A DNA stretch of 64,000 nucleotides from Kordiimonas sp. SCSIO 12610 (GCF_024398015.1 NZ_CP073747.1:754501-818500); one strand, 5' to 3'; positions 44,917 through 54,008 are shown, counted from the first letter of the stretch. Program-made: numbers and translations. The notes: generated by a model not told the origin, from the sequence alone.

Positions 44917-45570
44917 TTAATTTCGTGACAGTGTAAAGCCGCCGGATTGATTGGAAGAAGAGCCACTTGAAGCTGCAGGTGTGCCATTATTGGCCGCCTC
45001 AACAGCAGTTCTAGTGTTCGTTCCACCTTGTTTTCCAGAAATCAGATCTCTAGGATCCGCTACCATTAAGCCAAGATTGGCTATTGTTGAACAGCCATTG
45101 AATGCACTTCGATTATTGAGGGCTGTACTGCCTTTTTCATCTGGCCAATTCCCACAATTCGGCGGTGTTACGACATGTCTTTCAACATATAGAACAATAT
45201 CACCTTTGGCTGGCTTCGCGCCCAATAGCGTTTTGCCTGCATATTCATGGCCGCGTTTTTTGATTAGCTGTTTAATATCAAGAAGGCGCTGTTCGGCCCC
45301 TGTGTATTCGGTGTCAACCATCAATACATCACCGTAACCAACATTTGTGCTGTCGAGAAAATTATTCAGATCAGCAATAGTTTTGGCTGATAATGTTGAT
45401 GTGGCATCGTCCTCAGCTTTTATCACATGAGAGAAACGGACCAGTTGAACTGTGTTTCTATGTACTTGGTCGTTAAAGCCAGGGGTTCCAACTGATTGTC
45501 CGCAAGCAGATAGTAAAGAGAGGCCAGCGGCTGCTACGAAGACTTTCGCAAAAAGATGTTTCTTAGTCAT
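44917..45570 (-). CDS. cpaD: Tad pilus assembly lipoprotein CpaD
   Basis: A 217-residue lipoprotein (lipobox LSAC at about 20-23). The CpaD domain has the VRFSHVIKAEDDATSTLSAKTIADLNNFLD and YVERHVVTPPNCGNWPDEKGSTALNNRSAFNGCSTIANLGLMVADPRDLISG signatures, including the conserved CxxNWP and GC-x3-NLG-x-MVA-x-PxDL. It helps secretin assembly in the periplasm. It lies 15 bp after cpaC and 19 bp before cpaE. Confidence 0.95.
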   Translation of the reverse strand: MTKKHLFAKVFVAAAGLSLLSACGQSVGTPGFNDQVHRNTVQLVRFSHVIKAEDDATSTLSAKTIADLNNFLDSTNVGYGDVLMVDTEYTGAEQRLLDIKQLIKKRGHEYAGKTLLGAKPAKGDIVLYVERHVVTPPNCGNWPDEKGSTALNNRSAFNGCSTIANLGLMVADPRDLISGKQGGTNTRTAVEAANNGTPAASSGSSSNQSGGFTLSRN

Positions 45571-45585
45571 TTCCTGATCCTTTCT

Positions 45586-47073
45586 TTAATCTAGCTGGAA
45601 GCCAGCACGGCTCTTCAATGATGGGCCCTTGTGTTGATCAAGGTTTGCGGCATTGTTTTTTGTGTTGGCTTTCCAGCGATCACCTTTGAGGAAGCGCGCC
45701 ATATCATCAGGGGCAACATAGCCATCTGTCGGGAGTGCTAACTGTCTGTCCGATACCGGACGAACAATATAAGGTGTTACAACGATCAACAATTCCGTCT
45801 CATCACGGCGGAATTCGTCAGAGCGGAAAAGTGCACCGAGAATTGGAATATCACCAAGACCAGGAACTTTATTAGCTGTTTGGGTGATATCATTCTGGAT
45901 CAATCCTGCAATTGCAAAGGATTGGCCGCTGCCTAATTCAACTGTTGTTTCAGCGCGGCGTGTTGTGATAGCTGGTACCTGGATACTATTGAGTGTGATT
46001 GCACCAGCTGTTGAGATGTCACTAACTTCTGGCTGTACGCGCATGGAAATTCTACCACTATCAAGAACAGTGGGTGCAAATTCCAAACGAACACCAAACT
46101 CGCGGAATTGAATACCTAAAGCACCGCCGAAACCCTGTGGAACAGGAATTGGGAATTCGCCGCCCGCAAGGAAATTCGCTGTTTGGCCTGTAAGGGCCGT
46201 CAAGTTTGGTTCTGCAAGAACACTAACAAACCCTTCATTTTCTAACGCATCAATGAGATAATTCAGGTCAAGACCACCCGTTACAAGTGACCCTGCCACG
46301 GACGGCGCTTCACCGGGTACGAAGTTTCTGATAAATTCCCCCGGCGCTGCTGGGTTTTCAACGATGTCGAATACATTACGGCCTTGAGCAAATCCGAAGC
46401 TGAAATCGCCAGTATTGCCTGTTACTTCCCAGTTAAAACCGATCTGTTTCAGGACTGACCGTGAAACTTCTGCGATGCGGACGCGCAGGTTAACCTGTGT
46501 TGGTTGAGTGATTTCGAGGCGATTAAGAACGTCATCTGCGCCGACTTGAGAACGGGCTATCCGTTCAGCGGTGGCTGCCTCATCAGGGGATGAGACACGG
46601 CCTTCCAATACAACCATATTACCCACGAGAGAAACACCGATTTCTGTATTGGGCAGAACCCGTTGGAGGGTTTCCTTCACATTATCCAAACTGCGTGTGA
46701 CCACAATATCACTTGAAAAAATAGTGTTGTCGTCTTTATCAAGTGCATAAATTGTTGTGTCGCCGCTTTGAACGCCAAAAACATAAATGACTTTTTCAGA
46801 TTTTACTGAAATGTCTGCAATGCCCGGGTTAGCAACAAAAACTTGTTGTGCGGGCCTTTTAAGGCGGATCAATGTTCCTTTGTTCACTTCAATGTTTAGG
46901 CGTTCATTTGTAGTGTGAACAACATTCGCATTTGAATCGGTTGAAAGCTGTGCATGTAGTGCCTGTGAACTGATTATCAGCACAAGGAACAAAGCTAAAG
47001 CGCTAAAAATGATGGATGCTCTAGTTGAGTGTTCAACTGACATCATAAAGGTATTTTTGTCAGTGTTAGGCAT
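45586..47073 (-). CDS. cpaC: Tad pilus outer-membrane secretin CpaC/RcpA
   Basis: A 495-residue secretin. The signal peptide ends at about residue 41 (ALHA). The T2SS-type N-domain begins LNIEVNKGTLIRLKRPAQQVFVANPGIADISV. A BON-like segment (TLQRVLPNTEIGVSLVGNMVVLEGRVSS) follows, then the secretin homology domain with VSVLAEPNLTALTGQTANFLAGGEFPIPVPQ and VPGLGDIPILGALFRSDEFRRDETELLIVVTPYIVRP. The start overlaps the cpaB stop by one base (TAATG), indicating coupling. Confidence 0.95.
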   Translation of the reverse strand: MPNTDKNTFMMSVEHSTRASIIFSALALFLVLIISSQALHAQLSTDSNANVVHTTNERLNIEVNKGTLIRLKRPAQQVFVANPGIADISVKSEKVIYVFGVQSGDTTIYALDKDDNTIFSSDIVVTRSLDNVKETLQRVLPNTEIGVSLVGNMVVLEGRVSSPDEAATAERIARSQVGADDVLNRLEITQPTQVNLRVRIAEVSRSVLKQIGFNWEVTGNTGDFSFGFAQGRNVFDIVENPAAPGEFIRNFVPGEAPSVAGSLVTGGLDLNYLIDALENEGFVSVLAEPNLTALTGQTANFLAGGEFPIPVPQGFGGALGIQFREFGVRLEFAPTVLDSGRISMRVQPEVSDISTAGAITLNSIQVPAITTRRAETTVELGSGQSFAIAGLIQNDITQTANKVPGLGDIPILGALFRSDEFRRDETELLIVVTPYIVRPVSDRQLALPTDGYVAPDDMARFLKGDRWKANTKNNAANLDQHKGPSLKSRAGFQLD

Positions 47074-48023
47074 TAGTTCACTCCGTCATTTTCATCTTGG
47101 TTGAGATCATTGCCTACAACTGCGTCTTCGCCTCCTGCAGGCACGCTTTGGTTGACTATCTGACTAGAAGGGCCGATCTGAATAACAGTGCGTCTGGATC
47201 CTCTGTCGACAACGATTTCATTTTTATCTTCTTCCAGTTGAGGTAAGAACGTGCTCACCTCGCCGGCCTGTGTCGTAGAAACTGTGAAGGGAATTGGTTT
47301 GCTATCAGGGCCTTTTTCTTCATCACCGTCAGTTATAGATAGACTTCTCAGTACAAGTGACATAGCACCTACTCTTGACATCACAGAAACCTTTTCTGCC
47401 ATCTTTGGGGTGACTTCCAATGTCGCGGTTTCGCGTACTCTGGCGTTAATGCCGTCTTGTTCGCTAAATTGGTCAACACCGAGCACTCTTACATTACTGA
47501 GAACCGTTTCACTGAGGTTAAAGCGTCCACCGTCTCGGCTGATGCGGTGCGTTAAGATAACGTCCACCCTGTCGCCTGGGTAAATAAACCCTGCAACGCC
47601 TGATTCTGGTGTCACGGCAATAGTCACAGCCCGCATGCCGGGGTTTAGGATTGCAGCCATGAACCCGCGTTCGCCTTGTGCGACAAGGGAACTGCGTGTG
47701 ATCGGCGCGCCGGCTCTTAGGGGGTATCTTACGACTTTACCAACAATGTTACGGCTTTGATTTCCGTCTGAACCTTTAGGGTAATATTCCTCAGATACGC
47801 CATCGGTTGGCCAATTCTGGGCAACGAGGTGCTCGGCAGTAACGATGGTTCCAACAGGAAGGTTGTTTGCGGCAACCATGATTTCTGTGCCTGTTGACTC
47901 TACGACCTGCTGAACAGGCTGAGCTTGTTGTGCATTATTTGCCAAAAATGCCCGTGTTAAGAAAAACACAAGAATAACACCGACACCGGCTAGCAATACA
48001 AGGATGAGTGCTCTGGGGTTCAT
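47073..48023 (-). CDS. cpaB: Flp pilus assembly protein CpaB/RcpC
   Basis: A 316-residue protein. An N-terminal membrane helix (about 4-24) is followed by an SAF domain (LPVGTIVTAEHLVAQNWPTDGV) and a beta-rich region (GMRAVTIAVTPESGVAGFIYPGDRVDVILTH) characteristic of CpaB. It helps form the secretin channel and may bind peptidoglycan. The preferred ATG has GGAGGAGGGG just ahead; the upstream in-frame ATG lies inside that ribosome site. Confidence 0.93.
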   Translation of the reverse strand: MNPRALILVLLAGVGVILVFFLTRAFLANNAQQAQPVQQVVESTGTEIMVAANNLPVGTIVTAEHLVAQNWPTDGVSEEYYPKGSDGNQSRNIVGKVVRYPLRAGAPITRSSLVAQGERGFMAAILNPGMRAVTIAVTPESGVAGFIYPGDRVDVILTHRISRDGGRFNLSETVLSNVRVLGVDQFSEQDGINARVRETATLEVTPKMAEKVSVMSRVGAMSLVLRSLSITDGDEEKGPDSKPIPFTVSTTQAGEVSTFLPQLEEDKNEIVVDRGSRRTVIQIGPSSQIVNQSVPAGGEDAVVGNDLNQDENDGVN

Positions 48024-48101
48024 GATCCCCTCCTCCATAATCCGTTATAAAATCGTAACAAAGTTGATTGACTATCGCGCGAAACAGTTAACATTTGCTT
48101 T

Positions 48102-48728
48102 TCATCCCACGCTTATTTCAACGAAACGTTGAAAAAGAACCCAGAGACCGACTGAGGAAATCGCAACACCATAAGGAACCTTCATAGAGGTTTTTGGCTT
48201 GATTACAGTCTGGTCACCTGAGGTGCTGTTTGTGATTTGCGCCGTTTGCGTTGCAACAGTCGCAAGATAGATATCACCTGACATATCAACAGTGGCTAAT
48301 TTTTGCTTTTCTTCTCTGTTGATAAAATATTGATGATATACAACTGTCAGAAGTGCGACAATGCCACCACATACAGTTGTATATAAAAGAAATGGCAAAA
48401 TATAATGAGGCCCGGCAAATAGGGCAAAGCTTGACATCAGTTTCACATCACCGCCGCCCATCATACCCATGGCAAACATCCCTGATGTAATCATTAGAAT
48501 AATGAGGGCGGTAATGGTTGGTGCAATCGCCGCTGACATAACTGTGTTGCCAACTGATAAATTCACCAGTGCATAAAGGCAGAAGGCTGCGATTATGATC
48601 AGGCTGACTTCATTTTTGATGATTCGGCTTTTGATATCTGTTGCTGCGGCATAGGTGAGGGCGCCTGCGACTAAAATAAAAAGTACGCCAACTATCCAAA
48701 TATAATATGTCTCTAACAAAGGTATCAT
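48102..48728 (-). CDS. cpaA: prepilin peptidase CpaA/TadV
   Basis: A 208-residue aspartic prepilin peptidase (A24). About six helices carry the two catalytic Asp motifs: TDIKSRIIKN near residue 35 and GGGDVKLMSSFALF near residue 93. It cleaves Flp and pseudopilin leaders. The C-terminal loop (about 140-185) is an unusually polar, Gln/Thr-rich segment with several TAQ/SGD repeats. It starts about 264 bp beyond the flp stop, with its own promoter region. Confidence 0.93.
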   Translation of the reverse strand: MIPLLETYYIWIVGVLFILVAGALTYAAATDIKSRIIKNEVSLIIIAAFCLYALVNLSVGNTVMSAAIAPTITALIILMITSGMFAMGMMGGGDVKLMSSFALFAGPHYILPFLLYTTVCGGIVALLTVVYHQYFINREEKQKLATVDMSGDIYLATVATQTAQITNSTSGDQTVIKPKTSMKVPYGVAISSVGLWVLFQRFVEISVG

Positions 48729-48939
48729 AGTATGCCTGATCACTTTTAAACTGATATTTGAGTATTTTTCGGTGTTTGCCTGATAGAAAAATACTTAATA
48801 AAAAGTTACTTAAGTTTTTGATTTTATTTATTTAATCAGACTATGATTAATTTTTACCTAACAGAATGCGAGATTTTTATTCAACTGATGAAGTTGACTG
48901 TTTTGTGATTGGATATTTGTGGGAATAACGGAAAGGCAT

Positions 48940-48969
48940 AAAAAAAGCCCCCGGAAATTCCGGAGGCTT
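48940..48969 (-). terminator. terminator after the flp pilin gene
   Basis: On the minus strand, GCCTCCGGA-ATT-TCCGGGGGC forms a strong stem followed by seven T, 22 bp after the flp stop. It separates the pilin from cpaA and would give high-level pilin mRNA alone. Confidence 0.88.
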
Positions 48970-48991
48970 CGTTTAATAGTGTTTCTAAGTA

Positions 48992-49210
48992 TTAAGCCGG
49001 TGTTTCAGCAGGTGCTTCTTCACCACCACCAGCAGGAGTAGCTGCACCGTCAAGTGCTGTACCGATGTTATTGAAGTTACCAGAAATGCTATCTTCCAAT
49101 GAACCTAATGCTGCGATCAGACCAATAGCAATCAGTGCTGCGATAAGACCATATTCGATCGCTGTTGCACCTTCTTCGTTACGACGTAATTTATTTACAA
49201 ACTTAAACAT
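48992..49210 (-). CDS. flp: Flp-type IVb major pilin
   Basis: A 72-residue prepilin. A short basic leader MFKFVNKLRRNEEG is cleaved before ATAIEYGLIAALIAIGLIAALGS, with Glu5 and Tyr6 of the mature protein as in all Flp pilins. The C-terminus is a Gly/Glu/Pro-rich tail (AGGGEEAPAETPA). GGAG lies seven bases before the ATG. Isolated between terminators with its own CtrA-like promoter region, as in Caulobacter pilA. Confidence 0.95.
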   Translation of the reverse strand: MFKFVNKLRRNEEGATAIEYGLIAALIAIGLIAALGSLEDSISGNFNNIGTALDGAATPAGGGEEAPAETPA

Positions 49211-49588
49211 AATTTTTCTCCAGCTGCACAAGTTTTGATGCCCTCAATATGCACTTTATTGCTGAATAAAAGGTTAACAAAAATAAGAAAAATCGTTTAT
49301 AAACAATTAGTTAAGTAAAAATTAACCTTAAATTATTTAAAATTTTAATCACATTGTTAAAGCCTTCAAAAACATATCTTTTTCGTGGTTTTATAAAGAG
49401 CAATCATGCCTCAACAAGAGGTAATTGATGAGGAAAACGCGGCCAATTCACTTAAATTTCCAAAATTTAATTTATGGAATTTTTTGAATTTTTTGCTTTT
49501 TTCTCCAAAATTCGACCTCAGAATCATATGATTCGTTGCCTGACTCTATATAACTTCAATGACTTTAGACGCATATTAGGCCTGGAAT
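49211..49588. other. AT-rich control region upstream of flp
   Basis: No gene is seen. The region is very AT-rich and contains the CtrA-like TTAA-N7-TTAAC box at 49311-49326 plus further isolated TTAA half-sites at 49328, 49337 and 49345. The far end holds the terminator of the upstream pseudopilin operon. Confidence 0.6.
49311..49326. promoter_or_regulatory. CtrA box (TTAA-N7-TTAAC) in the flp promoter
   Basis: TTAA at 49311-49314, seven bases, then TTAAC at 49322-49326: a perfect match to the alphaproteobacterial CtrA consensus, about 100 bp before the flp start. In Caulobacter, pilA is a direct CtrA target, so the same control is likely. Confidence 0.65.
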
Positions 49589-49618
49589 CAAAAAAGCCTG
49601 CGATATGGGCAGGCTTTT
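49589..49618 (-). terminator. terminator of the tadG-tadE operon
   Basis: On the minus strand AAAAGCCTG-CCC…-CAGGCTTTT forms a 9-bp stem ending in a T-run, 26 bp after the second pseudopilin stop. Confidence 0.85.
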
Positions 49619-49643
49619 GGGGAGTTAAGGCTTATATGATTCG

Positions 49644-50282
49644 TTAATTACTAAGGCAACCAGCTGCTGCGCCTTCCGGTGTTGTGGCAGGATCAACAAC
49701 TTGCAAAGCACCGATACGCGGGCGAAAGAAGGCCTTTTTACGAAGTAAGCCTGGTGCAATGACATTTGTGAAAACAATCGGTTCATAATCATAGAAAAAT
49801 TCGGTTATGACCAATGTTTCACCCTCACGCATGGTGATTGTTTCATCGTTAAAATCAACCGTATCCAAATGGCCACCTAATTCACTTGGTTCTGTAACCC
49901 CCAGGGAAGGGGATGTACATTGCCATATGATAATTGGGTCAGTCACTGAACTTGCTCCGTCTACACTAAGTGCCGTCAGAATGACCTTCGCATTTAGTTC
50001 GACAGGATAGGGGGCCATAATTTCTTCAACCGCCGTATATACATCTGCCACTGTGTCAGCAGAAATCGTTGAAGAGCGTGTTGTCAGATCACCGAGCGCA
50101 ACCACAGTATGCTGAGCCTTCATATTCAAAAGAATATAATTACTCACTTCAACAATTCCCGCTAATATAACAACAAGTAGTGGTAAGATCAGCGCGAGTT
50201 CAGTTACAACCACCCCTTCTTCGTTTTTGAGAAGACGTCTTTTACGTATTTTGAACAACATATTCGGAATAGTTTTGATCAT
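49644..50282 (-). CDS. TadE-like pseudopilin (second copy)
   Basis: A 212-residue minor pilin-like protein. The leader ends at LLKNEEG, followed by VVVTELALILPLLVVILAGIVEVS, which is the TadE/TadF hydrophobic segment with Glu5. The remaining soluble domain (about 55-205) contains two Cys (IWQCTSP and AAGCLSN). Such pseudopilins prime or cap Tad pili. Stop and start separation from tadE is only 2 bp. Whether it corresponds to TadE or TadF cannot be settled without alignment. Confidence 0.88.
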   Translation of the reverse strand: MIKTIPNMLFKIRKRRLLKNEEGVVVTELALILPLLVVILAGIVEVSNYILLNMKAQHTVVALGDLTTRSSTISADTVADVYTAVEEIMAPYPVELNAKVILTALSVDGASSVTDPIIIWQCTSPSLGVTEPSELGGHLDTVDFNDETITMREGETLVITEFFYDYEPIVFTNVIAPGLLRKKAFFRPRIGALQVVDPATTPEGAAAGCLSN

Positions 50283-50284
50283 GA

Positions 50285-50887
50285 TTAGGTGTTCCCGCCC
50301 GTAATAGCGTCATCTGAAGGAATTATTGGGAATGGCTCATTGCGAACGGCTACCGCCGCTTCAATTGTATAACCATCTGCGAAGAATTCTCCAAACCCAG
50401 TTAAGCTGGCGCCGCGGTAGATAATTTTATAGAGAACGATATCGCCTGCGTTACCAAGACCAGCTTCGCCAAGGTTATCATCGTAGACGCCGTTACCATT
50501 TACATCCGTAAATTCTTCGCCTTCATCATATTGTCCATTGTTGTTGTCATCAACAAAGGGTTCCGGCTCCAATCCAATATCGGCGAATTGTTCAAAGACG
50601 CTGGTTTCAATCTCAAGGCTTGCGGGGTCCAGGCTGCCGAATGTTTGCGCAAGCACAATTTCGCGAACTTGTTGTTCGCGGTTAAAAGACTCGTTAAGTG
50701 TGCCACCCGTGATACCAAAACGTGACGCGCTTAAAACAGCATTTTCGATAGCCGTTGACAGATAGAAATAATAGCCCACTTCGAAGATGCCAAAGATCAT
50801 CGTCAGGAAAATAGGCAAAGTGATCGCAAACTCGGTAACAATTGAGCCGGTTTCGTCATTACGTAATTTTCGTAGTCTATTGATCAT
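50285..50887 (-). CDS. tadE: TadE pseudopilin with a Ca-loop-like insert
   Basis: A 200-residue TadE-like protein. After the leader (RNDETG) comes SIVTEFAITLPIFLTMIFGIFEVG. In the soluble part, residues 113-137 form a D-x-N-x-N-G…D-x-N-G-N-G-x-x-D-D repeat, resembling paired calcium-binding loops (dockerin/thrombospondin-3 type). That is unusual for a TadE protein. ATG 50887 was chosen over a TTG two codons earlier. Second gene of the three-gene unit with tadG upstream. Confidence 0.9.
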   Translation of the reverse strand: MINRLRKLRNDETGSIVTEFAITLPIFLTMIFGIFEVGYYFYLSTAIENAVLSASRFGITGGTLNESFNREQQVREIVLAQTFGSLDPASLEIETSVFEQFADIGLEPEPFVDDNNNGQYDEGEEFTDVNGNGVYDDNLGEAGLGNAGDIVLYKIIYRGASLTGFGEFFADGYTIEAAVAVRNEPFPIIPSDDAITGGNT

Positions 50888-50907
50888 TTCCAAATCCGTA
50901 ACAAAGG

Positions 50908-52542
50908 TTATCTTGAGAGACGCAGGTTAGAGAGCTGACGTCCGATAGTATCAAAAGCGTCTTCAAGGGCGTCACCGTCTGATGCATCAAAAAAGAAATT
51001 GGGGTTTGAAGCGCAATCCTGAAGCAAGTCGCGAATATTCTGCTGAACACCAGAGCTAAAGGCGATGGTGTAAATGATCACACCTTCATCCTTTGCATTG
51101 TTACATGTGGCGGTTAGTCGACGGTCAAGCTCTAGTTCTGCATTTGCTTCTAAAGTTTCTGGAGCAGCTTCGAAGTCATCCTGAAAGCCAAATGAGGTCT
51201 GATTCACATTACTGAATGAGTTTTCTCCGTCAGTTAAAATTACCATAACCTTGTCCATGAACGGCTCATCATATTCTAAAGGCAAACGACTTGGTTCGTC
51301 TCCCCCGCGCCAAAAACCACGCCACCTTGGGCTCAATGTCCTCCAACCCCACACTAGGCCAAAGTTTGTCGTTGTTCCGCCGAATCCGAATGGCTCCATA
51401 GCATTAATAGTGTTCAGAACAGATTGCTTGCTTGCGGTCAGAGGGCGAATTGGCAAGGGTGAGCAAGCCTTGTTGGGGCCGCGATAGTCGAATTCCCGAT
51501 AGAGTCTTAAGCGGCGAAATCTACCAAATTGATCTGTTCCATCAAAACCGGGATCGGTGAAAGTAGTGTTGTTTGGTGTTTCATTGATTGAAGTACTAAT
51601 GGTACGTAATGTACAATTACGGCATGACCGAATAAAGCGTGTACCTTTCCAGTTGTTGCGGTTGTCGACATTGTCTTCATTAACAAAGAATGTACTAAAG
51701 GGAATACTTGCGCCGACTCTGTATGTCGGGTCAGTATCTTCCCAAACAAATGGCTCGATGCCTGCAATATTTGGAGGGGTATCTGATTGATCTAAATTGT
51801 TTTCCCGAGCAAATACGCAACCTTGCCAACCAACCGTATCGGCTATGTCAGGCTGATCAATTCGGTCAAATCCATCTGAACTGAGAAAATTGGTATGAAC
51901 TGATCCTACATTTACCGTCGCAACAAAAGGTACAACACTGACCCATAAATTAGGGTTGGTATCATTTTCGCCGTAAACGATATCTATCAGGCTTCTTGCT
52001 GCTGGGAGAAGAACATCGATTCTGCGCCTGCTATCTGTTGGTGATATGTCAAAGCTCATAGAGCCAGTGTTGTCGATCACGAGCGCAAGTTCCATGCCGC
52101 GCGTTTCCCGCGTGATCTCTGCGGATGCATCGACAGTAAGTGAGGTAAAACCGAAAAGACTCATGAATGTAGCATTCAGGGTCGCTGTGCCCGTGATATT
52201 GATGATCTCATTATTTTCAGGGTCAACCGTTGGGTTCATTGACCCCGATATAGCAACACCGTCTGCTGCGGCAAAATTGGCATCGAAAAATTCCTGCGCG
52301 TCCTTCACGCTATCCACTGGGTCAAGTGCATGGCCTGCTGCAAGGCCGGCAGCATCCACCGATCGTTGTAGAACGTCTTTGACATAAAAGGCCCGGGCAC
52401 CATCGATTGCCAGGCCAATCAACGCAACAATTGCTAACATCATTACAGCCATCATTGGCATCAGGCCGCCATTCTCGTCTTCAAGAATATGCTGCTTGAT
52501 ATACTGTAATCGATTATGAATGTTTGAAATATGGTGCCTCAT
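50908..52542 (-). CDS. tadG: TadG-like pilus protein with vWA domain
   Basis: A 544-residue protein. A pseudopilin-like N-terminus (LEDENGGLMPMMAVMMLAIVALIGLAIDGARAFYVKDVLQRSVDAAGLAAGHA) leads into a von Willebrand factor A-like domain. Its MIDAS DNTGSMS is at about residue 160, and a later ILTDGENS completes the fold. Several Cys occur in the insert. TadG tethers or anchors the Tad pilus to the envelope. First gene of the pseudopilin operon; GGAG precedes the preferred ATG. Confidence 0.92.
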   Translation of the reverse strand: MRHHISNIHNRLQYIKQHILEDENGGLMPMMAVMMLAIVALIGLAIDGARAFYVKDVLQRSVDAAGLAAGHALDPVDSVKDAQEFFDANFAAADGVAISGSMNPTVDPENNEIINITGTATLNATFMSLFGFTSLTVDASAEITRETRGMELALVIDNTGSMSFDISPTDSRRRIDVLLPAARSLIDIVYGENDTNPNLWVSVVPFVATVNVGSVHTNFLSSDGFDRIDQPDIADTVGWQGCVFARENNLDQSDTPPNIAGIEPFVWEDTDPTYRVGASIPFSTFFVNEDNVDNRNNWKGTRFIRSCRNCTLRTISTSINETPNNTTFTDPGFDGTDQFGRFRRLRLYREFDYRGPNKACSPLPIRPLTASKQSVLNTINAMEPFGFGGTTTNFGLVWGWRTLSPRWRGFWRGGDEPSRLPLEYDEPFMDKVMVILTDGENSFSNVNQTSFGFQDDFEAAPETLEANAELELDRRLTATCNNAKDEGVIIYTIAFSSGVQQNIRDLLQDCASNPNFFFDASDGDALEDAFDTIGRQLSNLRLSR

Positions 52543-52931
52543 ATTTCTACGCTCCATTGCCTGCTGTTACGCTACTCACTAGCTGAACAATATTAATATT
52601 TGCTCAACAAACACTTGTAATATCTTCGTATAAATTACAGGCAGATGAATATGCATGTAAAGGAATGCAAAAAATTTTAAATAATGGTTATGTTTTTATT
52701 AACCAACCATAATAGTAGATTAATGAATTATTGAATTATGATTAACTTTTATTTATTTTATATTTTGAATATAATTGTAAATTATAAAGTAAATATTAAA
52801 TATAGTAAGTAAATATTTTATCTTTTTTCTCTTATTTTCCGGGCAAAATAAATATTTTAAGCCGTTTTAACTTATTTCCATTTTCCCAAAATATGCTAGG
52901 AACAAATAATCATAGAGTGGGAGAAAGATAA
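52543..52931. other. 389-bp AT-rich control region before tadG
   Basis: No gene is seen. The interval is extremely AT-rich and divergent between tadG and the lysophospholipase-like gene. It contains three CtrA-type half-sites spaced 11 bp apart and another TTAAC at 52699. Confidence 0.6.
52720..52746. promoter_or_regulatory. triple CtrA half-sites at 11-bp spacing
   Basis: TTAA (52720), TTGA (52731) and TTAAC (52742) are each separated by seven bases. The last pair, TTGA-N7-TTAAC, is a good CtrA box. About 180 bp upstream of tadG. Confidence 0.55.
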
Positions 52932-54008
52932 GTGTTGGGTGAGTTAGAGAATTTACTAAAAGCCGCCAAGGAAAGCAGAAGACAAGAGCCCGAGGGTGCA
53001 ACCTTCGATTTTGTTAAGAATTCGGATGGTGGGCTAAACCGTTACGGATTGTTCCCACTACCGTCTAGTCAGATAAATTTCACGTCAAAGGCGAATCACT
53101 CGGCAGAAAATAGCGAGGAAAAACGGGTTGAAAATGCTGATGGTGTTGCCCCAAGGGGCACGGTCATTTTCATCCCTGGCCGGACAGAGTTCATAGAAAA
53201 ATTCTATGAGGATATTCACATGTTTCATGCGCTCGGTTTTTCTTGCGCGGCGTTTGACCTGCGGGGGCAGGGGCTTTCCCACCGTGAAAACCCAGACCGC
53301 GACAAGCATTATGTTGAAACATTTGATAATCACCTAAGCGATTTGCGTCAGCTTTTTGAAGAAATTCTCAAAGGGGAAAATGCCGTAAACCTCCCAGAGC
53401 CCTATATTTTAATGGGGCATTCGGCTGGTAGCCATGTAATCCTGCGCTTCCTTAGCGAACATCAGGGCTATGCTGCAAAGGCGATAACGGTTGCACCGAT
53501 GGTCCGTGTTGCAAGCGGCGGGGCGCCCAATTTTATCTTATATGGGCTGCCCAAATTGATGATTTCGCTTGGTCGCGGTTCTGGATATATTCCGGGTCAT
53601 ACCAAGTTTAAGACGGGCCGTTGGGGGTGGCGTAAAAAGCTAACGCATGATGACGCGCGTTTTGAGGATGAAGATTATTTTATCCATAACAAGGACGCTG
53701 ATCTCGCGGTTGGCGGCGCGACCTTTAAATGGCTGCATGAGGCCTTGAACTCCATCGATAAATTAAATGCCCCAACTGTGCCTGAGGCGATTGATGTGCC
53801 TGTTTTGATGTTACAGGCAGGCGAGGATCAGATTGTCGATAATGCTGCGCAAACGGCGTTGGCAAAGCGTGTGCCCGAGATTGGCCTTGTGCGTATAGAG
53901 GGCGCGATGCATGAACTTCTTAAGGAAACTGACGATAAACGGCTTTTGGTTTGGCAATCAATTCTGCCGTTTCTTGGCCTTGAATTGTCGAAAAACCCAG
54001 ATCCTTGA
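52932..54008 (+). CDS. alpha/beta hydrolase, lysophospholipase/monoacylglycerol lipase-like
   Basis: A 358-residue cytosolic serine hydrolase. Nucleophile Ser164 in GHSAGSH, oxyanion-region FIPGRTEFIEKF, RGQGLSHREN (the PldB-type HG-x-G-x-S/Q loop), and a C-terminal GAMHELLKETD with the catalytic His. The Asp is in MLQAGEDQIVDN. This matches the PldB/monoglyceride lipase branch. The start is GTG with GGGAG upstream; a TTG one codon later is possible. Confidence 0.9.
   Translation: MLGELENLLKAAKESRRQEPEGATFDFVKNSDGGLNRYGLFPLPSSQINFTSKANHSAENSEEKRVENADGVAPRGTVIFIPGRTEFIEKFYEDIHMFHALGFSCAAFDLRGQGLSHRENPDRDKHYVETFDNHLSDLRQLFEEILKGENAVNLPEPYILMGHSAGSHVILRFLSEHQGYAAKAITVAPMVRVASGGAPNFILYGLPKLMISLGRGSGYIPGHTKFKTGRWGWRKKLTHDDARFEDEDYFIHNKDADLAVGGATFKWLHEALNSIDKLNAPTVPEAIDVPVLMLQAGEDQIVDNAAQTALAKRVPEIGLVRIEGAMHELLKETDDKRLLVWQSILPFLGLELSKNPDP

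Noticed and set aside
44898-45026. 43-codon extension of cpaE
   Set aside because: It overlaps the end of cpaD and has no ribosome site; ATG 44897 has a good one.
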